A DNA stretch of 64,000 nt from Methylobacterium terrae (GTDB lineage Bacteria; Pseudomonadota; Alphaproteobacteria; Rhizobiales; Beijerinckiaceae). Positions 54,678-62,937 of the stretch are shown here, piece by piece. The DNA lies in NCBI RefSeq assembly GCF_003173755.1, contig NZ_CP029553.1:5708001-5772000 (forward strand), in the 5' to 3' direction. Each line of letters starts with the position of its first letter. Position 1 is the first letter of the stretch. A model generated the notes under the pieces. It ran no database searches, was not told the DNA's origin, and saw only the letters and a program-made list of their open reading frames with translations. A program made the translations under genes and the position numbers.

Positions 54678-55162
54678 TGCCGGTCGATCACAGCGCCTTC
54701 GAGCGCCTGATTTCTCTCGCGAGTACCCCAAAAATGTGCGTGACGTGCGTGACGTGCGTGACTTGCGTGACCGCCAAAGATTTCAATGACTTAGGCAGTC
54801 ACACGGGGCGTGACGAGCTCGTGACTTGCGTGACCGACACCAGGTCGTCAGCCGCTTGTCACGCGCTGAGTGACTGCATGACGCCAAACCTCGTGACCGA
54901 CAAACATCAGCAAGATCAACGTCTTGCTGGCGCCAGTCACGCGGTCACGCGGTCACGCACGAAAAATCGAGAGCAGGAGAAATGTCGAGGTGACGGCCTC
55001 GAGGTGTGTCCGATTGAGCACAGCGATTGGTTCGCCGAGTTCGAGGAACGCGCAGCCATCCTGGAGTTCGAGGGCGGTCACGATCGCGCCTCGGCGGAGC
55101 GGCTGGCCGGCTTTGAGATGGTCGCGACCCCCGGTCCGATCCCGCGTGGGGCCGCCCGATGA
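54677..55162 (+). CDS. Hypothetical protein encoded across an iteron-like array
   Basis: A 161-residue protein; ATG overlaps the DUF927 stop. Residues 20-30 read CVTCVTCVTCVT, a direct consequence of the underlying TGCGTGAC repeats, and the rest of the first 95 residues is rich in Cys, Thr, Val and His for the same reason. The C-terminus (HSDWFAEFEERAAILEFEGGHDRASAERLAG) looks like a genuine conserved helix of phage proteins. The protein may be a tolerated translation of an origin region with a functional tail. Confidence 0.6.
   Translation: MPVDHSAFERLISLASTPKMCVTCVTCVTCVTAKDFNDLGSHTGRDELVTCVTDTRSSAACHALSDCMTPNLVTDKHQQDQRLAGASHAVTRSRTKNREQEKCRGDGLEVCPIEHSDWFAEFEERAAILEFEGGHDRASAERLAGFEMVATPGPIPRGAAR
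54736..54958. repeat. Iteron-like array of GTGAC/GTCAC words
   Basis: About 14 copies of GTGAC or its complement in 220 bases, starting with four tandem copies of a 9-base unit (TGCGTGACG) and ending with three tandem GCGGTCAC units in the opposite orientation. The words are concentrated here and not in neighbouring phage genes. Position right after a DUF927 gene suggests a replication origin of the P4 type. Confidence 0.6.
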
Positions 55163-55428
55163 TCCCCGCCGCCGATCAGTTCGGCCCCTGGCTGCCGGGT
55201 CTCGACCGCACGGAGCAGGTGGCGCGGCTCCGCGCGCTGCGGGCCATCGTCCGCCTGCTCACCGGCTCGCGCGGCGCCGAGCTCTACCGGTTGCTCAAGG
55301 CCGCCGAGACACACCCCGAAGCCCTCGAGCCGGCAGCCCAAGCGCTCGCTCACCTCGAACCCCTCGACCGCCGGCAGGTGCTCGCCTGCTTCGCCGCCCT
55401 TCATCGTCCCGATCGAGGTGCGTCATGA
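55159..55428 (+). CDS. Hypothetical phage protein
   Basis: An 89-residue helical protein (RTEQVARLRALRAIVRLLTG, LYRLLKAAETHPEALEPAAQ). No domain recognised. ATGA overlaps at both ends tie it to the early operon. Confidence 0.65.
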   Translation: MIPAADQFGPWLPGLDRTEQVARLRALRAIVRLLTGSRGAELYRLLKAAETHPEALEPAAQALAHLEPLDRRQVLACFAALHRPDRGAS

Positions 55429-55667
55429 CCGAGGCCGAACGTGCCGTCCTGCAATCAATCATCGCGGACTCAGAGCGTGTCGCCGCACGTGCTCGGGCGC
55501 TACTCACCCAGCAAGGTGCTGCGCCCGTTCACGACCTTGTGCCGCTCGCCGAGGCCTGCCGGCGATGGAATATCTCGAAAGATGCCGGCTTGAAGCGCGC
55601 AAAGCGGGGCGCTGGCACCAAGCTGTTGGGCCGCTGGTTCGTCCGGCGAGAAGCATTCGGCCCATAG
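55425..55667 (+). CDS. Hypothetical DNA-binding-like phage protein
   Basis: An 80-residue protein starting MTEAERAVLQSIIADSERVA. The C-terminal half (VPLAEACRRWNISKDAGLKRAKRGAG, LLGRWFVRREAF) has the layout of a helix-turn-helix followed by a wing, as in excisionase/MerR-type proteins. It is the last gene of the early operon. Confidence 0.6.
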   Translation: MTEAERAVLQSIIADSERVAARARALLTQQGAAPVHDLVPLAEACRRWNISKDAGLKRAKRGAGTKLLGRWFVRREAFGP

Positions 55668-55697
55668 GCTGCTCGGATGCGTTGCTCTGTTCTTCAC

Positions 55698-56126
55698 CTA
55701 TTTTGCGGTTATCGTGTACTCTTTCGTCGCTGTAGGACAGCAACGAGGATCGTTCGGGCCGAGCGTGGTCAGCGTGACCTTGATTGATCCCGGGCCGAAT
55801 CGGGCCATTCTTGGTGATGATCCATAGACATTCGGGACTTTCTTGACGAAGGAGAACCCTTTAGCGGTTCCCTTGAATAGAAACACATCTAAGCTCATAG
55901 AATTCCCGCCATTACGATCTTCATAATATGCAAATACAAGCGCATCGTCCTTAGCGTCAGAATTGTAATCACCGTAGAATGGCGTAATTTCAAGAGAGTT
56001 GACTTTTCCAACCCTCGCGGTGACTTGCGTGCGCAGCGCCGCTTTCTCGGGGCCGTTCCACTGTGCTGCTGCGCAGCTTGCAAACATCAATCCGATAACA
56101 AGTGGAAAAACAACAATAAGCTTCAT
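55698..56126 (-). CDS. Exported small protein, probable prophage cargo
   Basis: A 142-residue protein with a signal peptide (MKLIVVFPLVIGLMFASCAAA; a lipobox-like FASC could make it a lipoprotein). The mature part contains ITPFYGDYNSDAKDDALVFAYY, a repeat-type acidic loop that may bind calcium, and a Cys pair near the end (PRCCPTATKE). It is AT-richer than its neighbours, faces the opposite way, and is thus likely a moron. The ATG at 56126 has GAAAGGG upstream. No family recognised. Confidence 0.68.
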   Translation of the reverse strand: MKLIVVFPLVIGLMFASCAAAQWNGPEKAALRTQVTARVGKVNSLEITPFYGDYNSDAKDDALVFAYYEDRNGGNSMSLDVFLFKGTAKGFSFVKKVPNVYGSSPRMARFGPGSIKVTLTTLGPNDPRCCPTATKEYTITAK

Positions 56127-56306
56127 CGCAGACCCTTTCTGATAAGTAGCGCGAGATAATAAACCAATAGCCAGCTCGCGGCTAACTAGGTTTTTGTTTA
56201 TGCCTCTGCCGGCTTTGGGTGATTGTCTACTCGTCCGGTTTGTCCACTGGCGCTGTCCAGTTTCGTCCACTGCCGTTCGCTGTGAACTCGACGCAGCTTA
56301 GAGGGC

Positions 56307-56525
56307 ATGAGTGACGACATCGCCTTCCTCTCCCGCCTGAGCGCCGCCGTCCCGGCCGACATGGCCGAGGCCGTGCGCCGCTCCGCCGACGCCCGCGGCA
56401 TCACCGTGGCCGACTACCTTCGGGGCAGCGTCCAGGCACGTCTCCTCCTCGACGGCGCCCCGGTGCGCCTCCTCCCCAACCTGCAGCGCACCGCGAGCCG
56501 ACCCGGCCGCGGTCGTGTGATCTGA
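56307..56525 (+). CDS. Small helical phage protein, RHH-like
   Basis: A 72-residue protein (VPADMAEAVRRSADARGITVADYLRGSVQ) that resembles a ribbon-helix-helix second half or a mobilisation-type regulator. No clear family. It lies 11 bases before the 350-residue gene. Confidence 0.6.
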   Translation: MSDDIAFLSRLSAAVPADMAEAVRRSADARGITVADYLRGSVQARLLLDGAPVRLLPNLQRTASRPGRGRVI

Positions 56526-56536
56526 CTGGAGCCCAC

Positions 56537-57589
56537 ATGCGCCGTCCTAAGCTCGTCACCACCCCCGATGCCGCTTCAACAACCGATGCCGACCTCTCGG
56601 GCCTCCTCACCCGCCGCGAATCCCTGGTGATCCGCCAGGCCGGGCTGTCGGCGGAACTCGAGCGGGCCATCTCGGCGCGCCGCGAGCTGCTGATCCAGGG
56701 CGGTGACGCCGCCGCGATCGCCGACGCCGAACACGCGGTCCGGGACTTGGAGAGCACCGCACTCGGCGTGACCGACGCGGTCGCCGAACTCGACCGCCGC
56801 GTGGCCGCCGCCGAGGCGCGCATCGCCGCCGACCGCGACGAGGCGGAGCGCGAGACCGCCGCCGCCGGTCTGGAGCGGAACGCAACCGACATCGAGAAGG
56901 CTGCCGCTGGCCTGAAGCGGGCCCTGGAGGGCGTCGCCACCGCGCATGCTGCCTTGCTGGGCAGCATCGCCCCGGCCGCTGCCGGTCAGTACGATCCGCA
57001 CATCGGCACCGCCAGCCCGGCCGACATCGCCCGCGCCTTCCTCCTCCACGGCCTTGCGGAGGCGCTGCCCAGCCTCGACGTCACGGCTGAGGTGCGGCGC
57101 TGGTCGACCTACGCCATGGCCGGGACGGTGGAGGGCGCGGACCCGGTCGCCATGGCCGCCGAGTTCGGGGCACGCCTGCGGGAGACGGCCGGCAGCATCC
57201 GGGAGCGTGTCATCGGGCCCGCCCTGCCGGTCCACGTCGAGGTGATGCCCCACATCGAGGTGCCGCGCCCCGAGATGCAGATCGTGGCCTTGGAGCCCTT
57301 CACCTTCACCGATGCCGCCGGCAGCCCCGCCTATCTCCCGGCATGGACGCACACGATCGCGACCCCGGCGGCCGAGCGGGCGATCGAAGCCGGTCTCGCC
57401 CTCGAACTGGACACCGAGGAGGGCCGCGACGCCTTTGAGAAGCTGAAGCGCCGGCGGGAGGGCAGCATGTCCACCAACCCGCCCGAGCATTACGTCGACC
57501 TCGGCTTCAGCTTGAAGGAGTGGCGCGCCACCGAGCTGTCCCAGCTCAAGGATGCCTGGCACGCCGGCCAGGAGCGCCGCGCCGCCTGA
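56537..57589 (+). CDS. Hypothetical phage protein with long coiled coil
   Basis: A 350-residue protein. Residues 20-140 are a Glu/Ala/Arg-rich coiled coil (LSAELERAISARRELLIQGG, DEAERETAAAGLERNATDIE). The C-terminal half is a mixed domain with VMPHIEVPRPEMQIVALEPF and ERAIEAGLALELDTEEGRDA. It occupies the position where head-module genes would be expected, but has no capsid or protease signature. Function unknown. Confidence 0.7.
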   Translation: MRRPKLVTTPDAASTTDADLSGLLTRRESLVIRQAGLSAELERAISARRELLIQGGDAAAIADAEHAVRDLESTALGVTDAVAELDRRVAAAEARIAADRDEAERETAAAGLERNATDIEKAAAGLKRALEGVATAHAALLGSIAPAAAGQYDPHIGTASPADIARAFLLHGLAEALPSLDVTAEVRRWSTYAMAGTVEGADPVAMAAEFGARLRETAGSIRERVIGPALPVHVEVMPHIEVPRPEMQIVALEPFTFTDAAGSPAYLPAWTHTIATPAAERAIEAGLALELDTEEGRDAFEKLKRRREGSMSTNPPEHYVDLGFSLKEWRATELSQLKDAWHAGQERRAA

Positions 57590-57668
57590 TCGCTGCCCGC
57601 CGGGGCTTCCCCTTCCCCAGCGAGGCACCTGCGGGTGCCACCCGATCACCAGCAGTACGAGGGTCGTA

Positions 57669-58310
57669 ATGACCATCCGCACCGAGACAGAGCGAGCCGC
57701 CGCGGTCGCCAAGATGCAGGAGATGATCTCCGCCGGCCGACAGGGCCGCCCGATGACCGACAGCGAGCACCACCTGTTCGAGAGCCTGGCCAGCGACGTT
57801 GCGGAGTTCGACGCGGCGCCGACCGCCGCGAAGGTAGAGCCCGCACCTCCGCCCAGCCCGGCCCCTGCTCCGTCGCCGCCGACGACACCCCCGGCGATGC
57901 AGGCTCAGGGCAAGATCGACACCGCTCACGCTGTCGAGATCTGCCGGATCTGCGAGGCAGCCGACGCCATGCACCTTGCCTCCGGCCTCCTCGTCGAGGG
58001 CGTCACCGTCGCGGAGGCCCGTGAGCGGGCCGGGGCGGTCAGCACCATCCGCGAGATGGTCGCGACGGCTCACCGGCTCTCGCCGGCCGCCGTGTCCATC
58101 GACCTCGCTGCGGCATACCTCGCCGAGCGTCGCAGCGTGCAGGCTGCCCGCGCTGATCTGTTCGCCCGCATGGTCGCTGCCGAGGAGGCCGTGGGCGAGA
58201 TCTCCTCTCACCCACCCCCGCCCAGCATGGTCGCCTCAGGCATCGCCGACACGCGGGCCAGCATGGTCAAGGTGCTTCGCGCCCGCGGCATCGAGCCCAG
58301 GTCACCGTAG
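57669..58310 (+). CDS. Hypothetical phage protein, C-terminus like head-maturation protease tails
   Basis: A 213-residue protein. The N-terminal 80 residues contain EMISAGRQGRPMTDSEHHLF; a Pro/Ala linker follows; the C-terminal part (EICRICEAADAMHLASGLLVEG, AVSTIREMVATAHRLSP) resembles the helical tails that follow ClpP-like prohead proteases in related prophages. The protease domain itself is absent. ATG 57669 is used, following an AGGGTCG stretch. It may be a remnant of a larger gene. Confidence 0.55.
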   Translation: MTIRTETERAAAVAKMQEMISAGRQGRPMTDSEHHLFESLASDVAEFDAAPTAAKVEPAPPPSPAPAPSPPTTPPAMQAQGKIDTAHAVEICRICEAADAMHLASGLLVEGVTVAEARERAGAVSTIREMVATAHRLSPAAVSIDLAAAYLAERRSVQAARADLFARMVAAEEAVGEISSHPPPPSMVASGIADTRASMVKVLRARGIEPRSP

Positions 58311-58329
58311 AGGCGAGAGAGCAGCCATC

Positions 58330-58530
58330 ATGCCCCCGCTCCCTCGCACGTCGCCTCCCGCCATCCTGGTGCCGCCCCGCCCGGCGCCCATCCCGGATCA
58401 CGCCTGCCGGTACGAGCTCGCCTGCATAGCTAGGACGATGGTCGGAGCCGGGTTCATCGAGTTGCTGCCGATGGCCCTGCTGACGGCACCCAGGGCATCG
58501 GACGTCGTCACGACAGGGCGACAGCAGTGA
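58330..58530 (+). CDS. Small hypothetical phage protein
   Basis: A 66-residue protein starting MPPLPRTSPPAILVPPRP with one amphipathic helix (ARTMVGAGFIELLPMALL). It follows the previous gene by 19 bases with a GAGAGAGCAG purine stretch before the ATG. No family recognised. Confidence 0.5.
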   Translation: MPPLPRTSPPAILVPPRPAPIPDHACRYELACIARTMVGAGFIELLPMALLTAPRASDVVTTGRQQ

Positions 58531-58640
58531 CCCGATGGGGTGCCCAAGCATCAGCCCAGAACGTCAGGGCCCCTGGAGCGTCCGGACCTATACGGGTGGT
58601 CGGGGCCCAGTTCAATTATAGCGCCAGGGTCCCAAAACCC

Positions 58641-58673
58641 GTGAACGGTGAACGGTGAACGCCCCGGGTGAAC
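58641..58673. repeat. Short tandem GTGAACG repeats
   Basis: GTGAAC occurs at 58641, 58648, 58655 (exact 7-base tandem, GTGAACG) and again at 58668. It lies in the 267-base gap before the tail chaperone-like gene. GGTGAAC words are also the iterons of P4-type origins, but they are far from the DUF927 gene here. Confidence 0.5.
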
Positions 58674-58797
58674 GCCCCCCGGCGACGACGATCCCGGCTG
58701 GCACGACCGCCCTGCCGTACTTCGCCGACACCTGCAGCACCGATTAGGTTCCGTCGGTGCATTCCTACCCTCCCACCCTCACCACGAAGGCTTAGAC

Positions 58798-59163
58798 ATG
58801 CTGAAGCTGAACACTGCCGCCGTAGAGCCAGCCTGGATCGACCTCCTCCCGGGCGTCCGGGTGCAGGTCGCCCCCGCCCATACCCTCGACGTCATGATTG
58901 CCCGCGAGGCCGGCACTGCCGCTTGGCGCGACCGCGGCGACGCCGACGACGTGACGACGAGCGTCGCGGCCTACACGGCGGTTACGACCACCCTAGCGCG
59001 GCGGCTCATCCGCAGCTGGGAAGGCGTCGGCAACGAGGCGAGCGAGCCCGTCGAGCCGACCCGCGAGACGATCGCGGAGGCCATGACCGTGTGGCCGTTC
59101 TTCGAGGCCTTCGACGATCGCGTCGTTCGCCCGATCCTCTCCGCCGGCCCGCAGGCCGCCTGA
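58798..59163 (+). CDS. Tail assembly chaperone-like protein
   Basis: A 121-residue protein with WIDLLPGVRVQVAPAHTLDVM and LIRSWEGVGNEASEPVEPTRETI, a pattern seen in tail-chaperone genes placed just before the tape measure gene in siphophages. Position fits: it precedes the tape measure gene by 25 bases. Identification is by position and style. No frameshift product could be confirmed. Confidence 0.65.
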   Translation: MLKLNTAAVEPAWIDLLPGVRVQVAPAHTLDVMIAREAGTAAWRDRGDADDVTTSVAAYTAVTTTLARRLIRSWEGVGNEASEPVEPTRETIAEAMTVWPFFEAFDDRVVRPILSAGPQAA

Positions 59164-59188
59164 CCACCCCAACCCGGGAGCCACCATC

Positions 59189-62143
59189 ATGCCCACGAGC
59201 ATCGCAATCAGGTTGGGCGTCGAAGGCGGCCCCGAGCTTAAGCGCACCCTCGAGGACGCCGGCAGGACTGGCCAAGCCGCCTTCCAGGGCATCGCCACCG
59301 CGGCCGAGAATGCCGGCGGCGCAGTCGATCGACAGACCGCGCGCTACCAGCGCATGGCCGAAGTCGCCCGCCAGGCCGAGATGCAGGCGCGCGCCCAGAG
59401 CAACGTCAACAACCTCTTGGGCGTGGATCGCAACGGCGCCGGCTCGGCCCGGGCCTCCGCCTCCGCCTTCGAGGCCGCCTTCGCTCAGCAGGAGGCCGAC
59501 GCCCGCCGCGAGGGGATCATCCAGCAGATCCGCGTGCGGGCCGTCGCCGAAGGTCAGGCTGCGGCCACGAAGGGGTTCGAGGAACAGACGCGGGCCAGCG
59601 CCGACCTGGAGCGCCGAGCTACGACCCTGCGCGCCAGCATCGATCCGCTTGGCGTTTCTCTGGCCCGGCAGAATAAGGAGGTGGCCGAGGCAGATGACCT
59701 GCTGAAGCGTGGCGCCATCACGCAGGAGGAGCACACCAAGGCGGTGACCCGGGCGCGGGACGCTCACACGAAGATGTCCGAGTCGCTGAAGTCGGTGAAC
59801 GACAACAGCCGCCTCGCGGCATATCAGGTTCAGAACCTCCGCTCTCAGTTTCTCGACATCGGCACCACCCTCTATGGCGGGATGAGCCCGATGGCGGTCT
59901 TGGTGCAGCAGGGCCCGCAGATCGCGCAGATCTTCGGCCCGGGGGCCGGCGTCACCGGCATCCTCAAGGGTGTGGGGACCGAGCTATCCCGGCTGGTGCC
60001 CCTCTCCGTAGGCGTCGCTGGCGGCCTCGCCGGTGGTGCCGGCGCGATCGCGCTGGCCTATGCCAACTGGGACGCGTCGCAGAAGCAGATCGCCATCGGT
60101 ATGATGGGGCTCGGCAAGCAGTCGGGCCTCACCGCCGGTGAGATCGAGAAGTTTGCCCGCTCGAGCGACCTCGCCACCGGTACGGCCCGGACCTTCGCCA
60201 CCGCCTTCGCCTCGACCGGCAACGCCTCACGCGAGACGATCGACAAGGCGCTCGCCAGCACCCGCGACTTCGCTACCACCTTCGGCACCAGCCTGGAGGA
60301 CGCGGCCAAGATCCAGCAGGACTTTTTCACCGACGCCTCCGGTTCCTTCGACAAGTACAGCACCCGTCTCGGCGTCTACAGCGCTACCACCTCCCGGTTC
60401 ATCAACGACCTGCAGAAGCAGGGCCGAGGTGCCGAGGCGGTGCGGCTGGCCTTCGACACCATCAACCCGGCGCTCGCCCGCTACAACGATCTCGCCGGCA
60501 TCGGCCAGAAGACGACGGACAAGCTCGGCGACGCGTGGGGCAACTTCTGGTCCAACGTCAGCCGCGGCGCGGGCGTGCTGAATTCGATGGCCGGCGGCCG
60601 GCCGATGCCGACCGTCGATCCGCAGCAGAGCGCCGAGGCGGCTGCGCAGGGCGAGCTCGCCCGGGCCCGGGCGGTGCAGGAGCGCGCGGAAGCGGTGCGC
60701 ACCGAGGTATCTCGCGCCAACCAGGTCCTGCGCGAGAACCCGGTGCAGCGCGAGGTGCTGGCGAACCAGGAGCGGGCCGGCGTCCGCGACCGGTATCAGA
60801 CCGTTGAGGAGCGCTTCGCGGGCGTGTTCGGCACCGCCGCCAATCCCAACCTCGGGTCCTATCGGAACGAGGTGCGCGAGCGCCCGAACACACAGTATTT
60901 CGGCGGTCAGACGCTCAAAGAAGTGGCCGAGCGCGCCGAGCGCTCGATGATCTCCTCGCCGGAGCAGCTGCGCGAGAGCATCGCCAGGACCACTGAGCAG
61001 AGCAACACCATCGCCCAGGCCCGGGTGCTGGACGACACCGCGAAGCAGGCGGCGCGGTCGCAGGAAGCACAGGCCGCCGCCATGGGCAAGACGGCCGGCG
61101 AGGCGGAGCGGCTGACGACCCGGGCAGGCCTCCTGAACCGCGCCACCGCCGACGGCATCCCGCTCGCTGAGGAGAACCGCCGCCGGATCGACGCAGTGGC
61201 CGCCGCGATCGGCGCCGAGACGCAGAAGCTGGCCGAGCGCAGCCTCCAGCGGGATCTCGATTTCCAGCGCGCGCAGCTCGGCCGCACCCCCACAGAACAG
61301 GCGGTGTCGGCCGGCCTGCGGCCAGTGTTCGGCGACAACCCGACCTCCTCCGCCTCGCGCGAGTACGCTGAGCAGATCCGCCTCAACGCCTCCATCCGCG
61401 ACACGCAGATGGCAATGTCGTCATTCGCCCAGATGGGGAACAGCCTGATTGACCCTCTGGTAGACAGTACCCGCTCGTGGTCGGACTCCTTCCTCGACCT
61501 GTCGAAGAACATCTCTCGGGCGGCGCTTCAAGCGGCGCTGTTCGGTCAGGGACCGCTCGCGAGCTTCTTCGGCACGCAGGGCCAGGGTGCGGGACCGGGT
61601 GGGCTGTTCGCCACGGGGCTGAGCTACGCCAAGAGCTTGTTCAGCGGTGGAGGAGGCAACGGCTACGGCTCCGCCGACTACTTCAAGGCTGCAGCCGCGG
61701 CGTCCCCGGGGGCCTACGGCCCGGGGTTCTGGGGTGGCGGCTACACCGGCCCCGGCGGGCGCCTGGAAGCCGCCGGCATCGTCCACAAGGGCGAGGTGGT
61801 GTGGAGCCAGGACGACGTGAAGCGCTGGGGCGGCGCCGGTGTGGTCGACGCCATGCGACGGGGCGCCCGAGGCTACTCGGATGGCGGCATCGTTGGCAGC
61901 GACGCCTTCACCATGCCCCGGCCTGGGGCCATCGCGCCGGCAGCTCCGGGCGCGCCCACCATCAACTTCATCGACCAGCGCCCGGCTGGCTCGCCCGACA
62001 TTCAGCAGGAGGTGACCCGCAGACCTAACGGCAGCATCGACGTGGTGGTGAAGGCGCTCGAGTCGAAGATGACAGCCCGGGCTCAAAGCGGCCGTGGAGG
62101 GTTGGCGCCGCACCTGTCGAACGCGGCCTACCGGAGCGGGTGA
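59189..62143 (+). CDS. Phage tail length tape measure protein
   Basis: A 984-residue tape measure protein that sets tail length and may reach the cell envelope at infection. The N-terminus is Ala/Arg-rich coiled coil (AEVARQAEMQARAQSNVNNL); the TMP_2-type segment AYQVQNLRSQFLDIGTTLYG and GMSPMAVLVQQGPQIAQIFG is diagnostic; a hydrophobic part follows (SVGVAGGLAGGAGAIALAYA). The C-terminus has FWGGGYTGPGGRLEAAGIVH and YSDGGIVGSDAF, typical of lambdoid minor tail proteins. The frame is intact, so tail genes may still be functional. Confidence 0.92.
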   Translation: MPTSIAIRLGVEGGPELKRTLEDAGRTGQAAFQGIATAAENAGGAVDRQTARYQRMAEVARQAEMQARAQSNVNNLLGVDRNGAGSARASASAFEAAFAQQEADARREGIIQQIRVRAVAEGQAAATKGFEEQTRASADLERRATTLRASIDPLGVSLARQNKEVAEADDLLKRGAITQEEHTKAVTRARDAHTKMSESLKSVNDNSRLAAYQVQNLRSQFLDIGTTLYGGMSPMAVLVQQGPQIAQIFGPGAGVTGILKGVGTELSRLVPLSVGVAGGLAGGAGAIALAYANWDASQKQIAIGMMGLGKQSGLTAGEIEKFARSSDLATGTARTFATAFASTGNASRETIDKALASTRDFATTFGTSLEDAAKIQQDFFTDASGSFDKYSTRLGVYSATTSRFINDLQKQGRGAEAVRLAFDTINPALARYNDLAGIGQKTTDKLGDAWGNFWSNVSRGAGVLNSMAGGRPMPTVDPQQSAEAAAQGELARARAVQERAEAVRTEVSRANQVLRENPVQREVLANQERAGVRDRYQTVEERFAGVFGTAANPNLGSYRNEVRERPNTQYFGGQTLKEVAERAERSMISSPEQLRESIARTTEQSNTIAQARVLDDTAKQAARSQEAQAAAMGKTAGEAERLTTRAGLLNRATADGIPLAEENRRRIDAVAAAIGAETQKLAERSLQRDLDFQRAQLGRTPTEQAVSAGLRPVFGDNPTSSASREYAEQIRLNASIRDTQMAMSSFAQMGNSLIDPLVDSTRSWSDSFLDLSKNISRAALQAALFGQGPLASFFGTQGQGAGPGGLFATGLSYAKSLFSGGGGNGYGSADYFKAAAAASPGAYGPGFWGGGYTGPGGRLEAAGIVHKGEVVWSQDDVKRWGGAGVVDAMRRGARGYSDGGIVGSDAFTMPRPGAIAPAAPGAPTINFIDQRPAGSPDIQQEVTRRPNGSIDVVVKALESKMTARAQSGRGGLAPHLSNAAYRSG

Positions 62144-62496
62144 TAGCCGCAGTACCACGCTCATCCATCAGGCCTGCGGCTTCGTGCAGGTGGCGTTCGC
62201 CAGGCCAGATGGACGCTAGACCTCATCGTGCGACCCTGAATGGATGTGGCTTTAGATCCAAACTCAAACGGCCGGGGAGGAACGGCACGGCTCTGGATGT
62301 AACCCGCCGACATGCCATCCACAAATTTTTGCGGAGCGGGAGGCGATCGATCTCGTTTCCATTGCGAGAGTTGAAGGGACATGCCACGAACCTGCGGATG
62401 GCACCGCGCATCGATCGAGTCGAATATGAACGGCATGTTGCCCCGCTGCATGGCTCTAGCGCTTCGCCCTTCAAGGCTGCTCGCAAGGAGGAAAGC

Positions 62497-62937
62497 ATGA
62501 CCGCGACTGTGGAGGCTAAGCTGGTCACTGCTTCTGAATTCGTCACAGATATTCTGTGCGAACTCGCCCTGCGTCAAGTAAAAAAGCTTCGCCTAGTCGA
62601 TACTATGGAAGACGAACGGTTCGCTGCTGCCTACGAAATACTTCGTGGCCGACGCAAGGAGCTAAACCTTGCGCTTGATTTTTCGCTGGCAACCAATCCA
62701 TATCATGGTGATTCCAGTACTTTGCGCGAGGCTATATACTCTCTTCGCGAGCGAGGCGTAGTAGCTATTAACAATCCTAGCTTCAAAACTGTAGAAATAA
62801 AAGTGGATGACGACGATGCAAATTACTATTTAGATCACTCCTCTATACCACGAGACGTTCTCGCCAGTGTTGTTGACCAAGTCTTCATGAATGGTGGCAG
62901 GTCTGATGTCGGCTCGGGATATACTGGCGCAATGTGA
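62497..62937 (+). CDS. Hypothetical partner of the HD phosphohydrolase
   Basis: A 146-residue protein. AAGGAGG at 62485-62491 lies just before ATG 62497, so this start is preferred to the frame opening at 62140. The protein reads MTATVEAKLVTASEFVTDIL, contains LRGRRKELNLALDF and ends YTGAM; no domain recognised. It is AT-rich compared with the tail genes and overlaps the HD gene by 32 bases, forming a two-gene cargo unit. Confidence 0.7.
   Translation: MTATVEAKLVTASEFVTDILCELALRQVKKLRLVDTMEDERFAAAYEILRGRRKELNLALDFSLATNPYHGDSSTLREAIYSLRERGVVAINNPSFKTVEIKVDDDDANYYLDHSSIPRDVLASVVDQVFMNGGRSDVGSGYTGAM

Noticed and set aside
54736..54958. CRISPR-like array
   Set aside because: The repeats are 5-9 bases, in both orientations and with irregular spacing, and no cas gene is present.
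62140..62496. Frame upstream of the 146-residue gene
   Set aside because: The AAGGAGG before ATG 62497 defines the start; upstream codons look non-coding.
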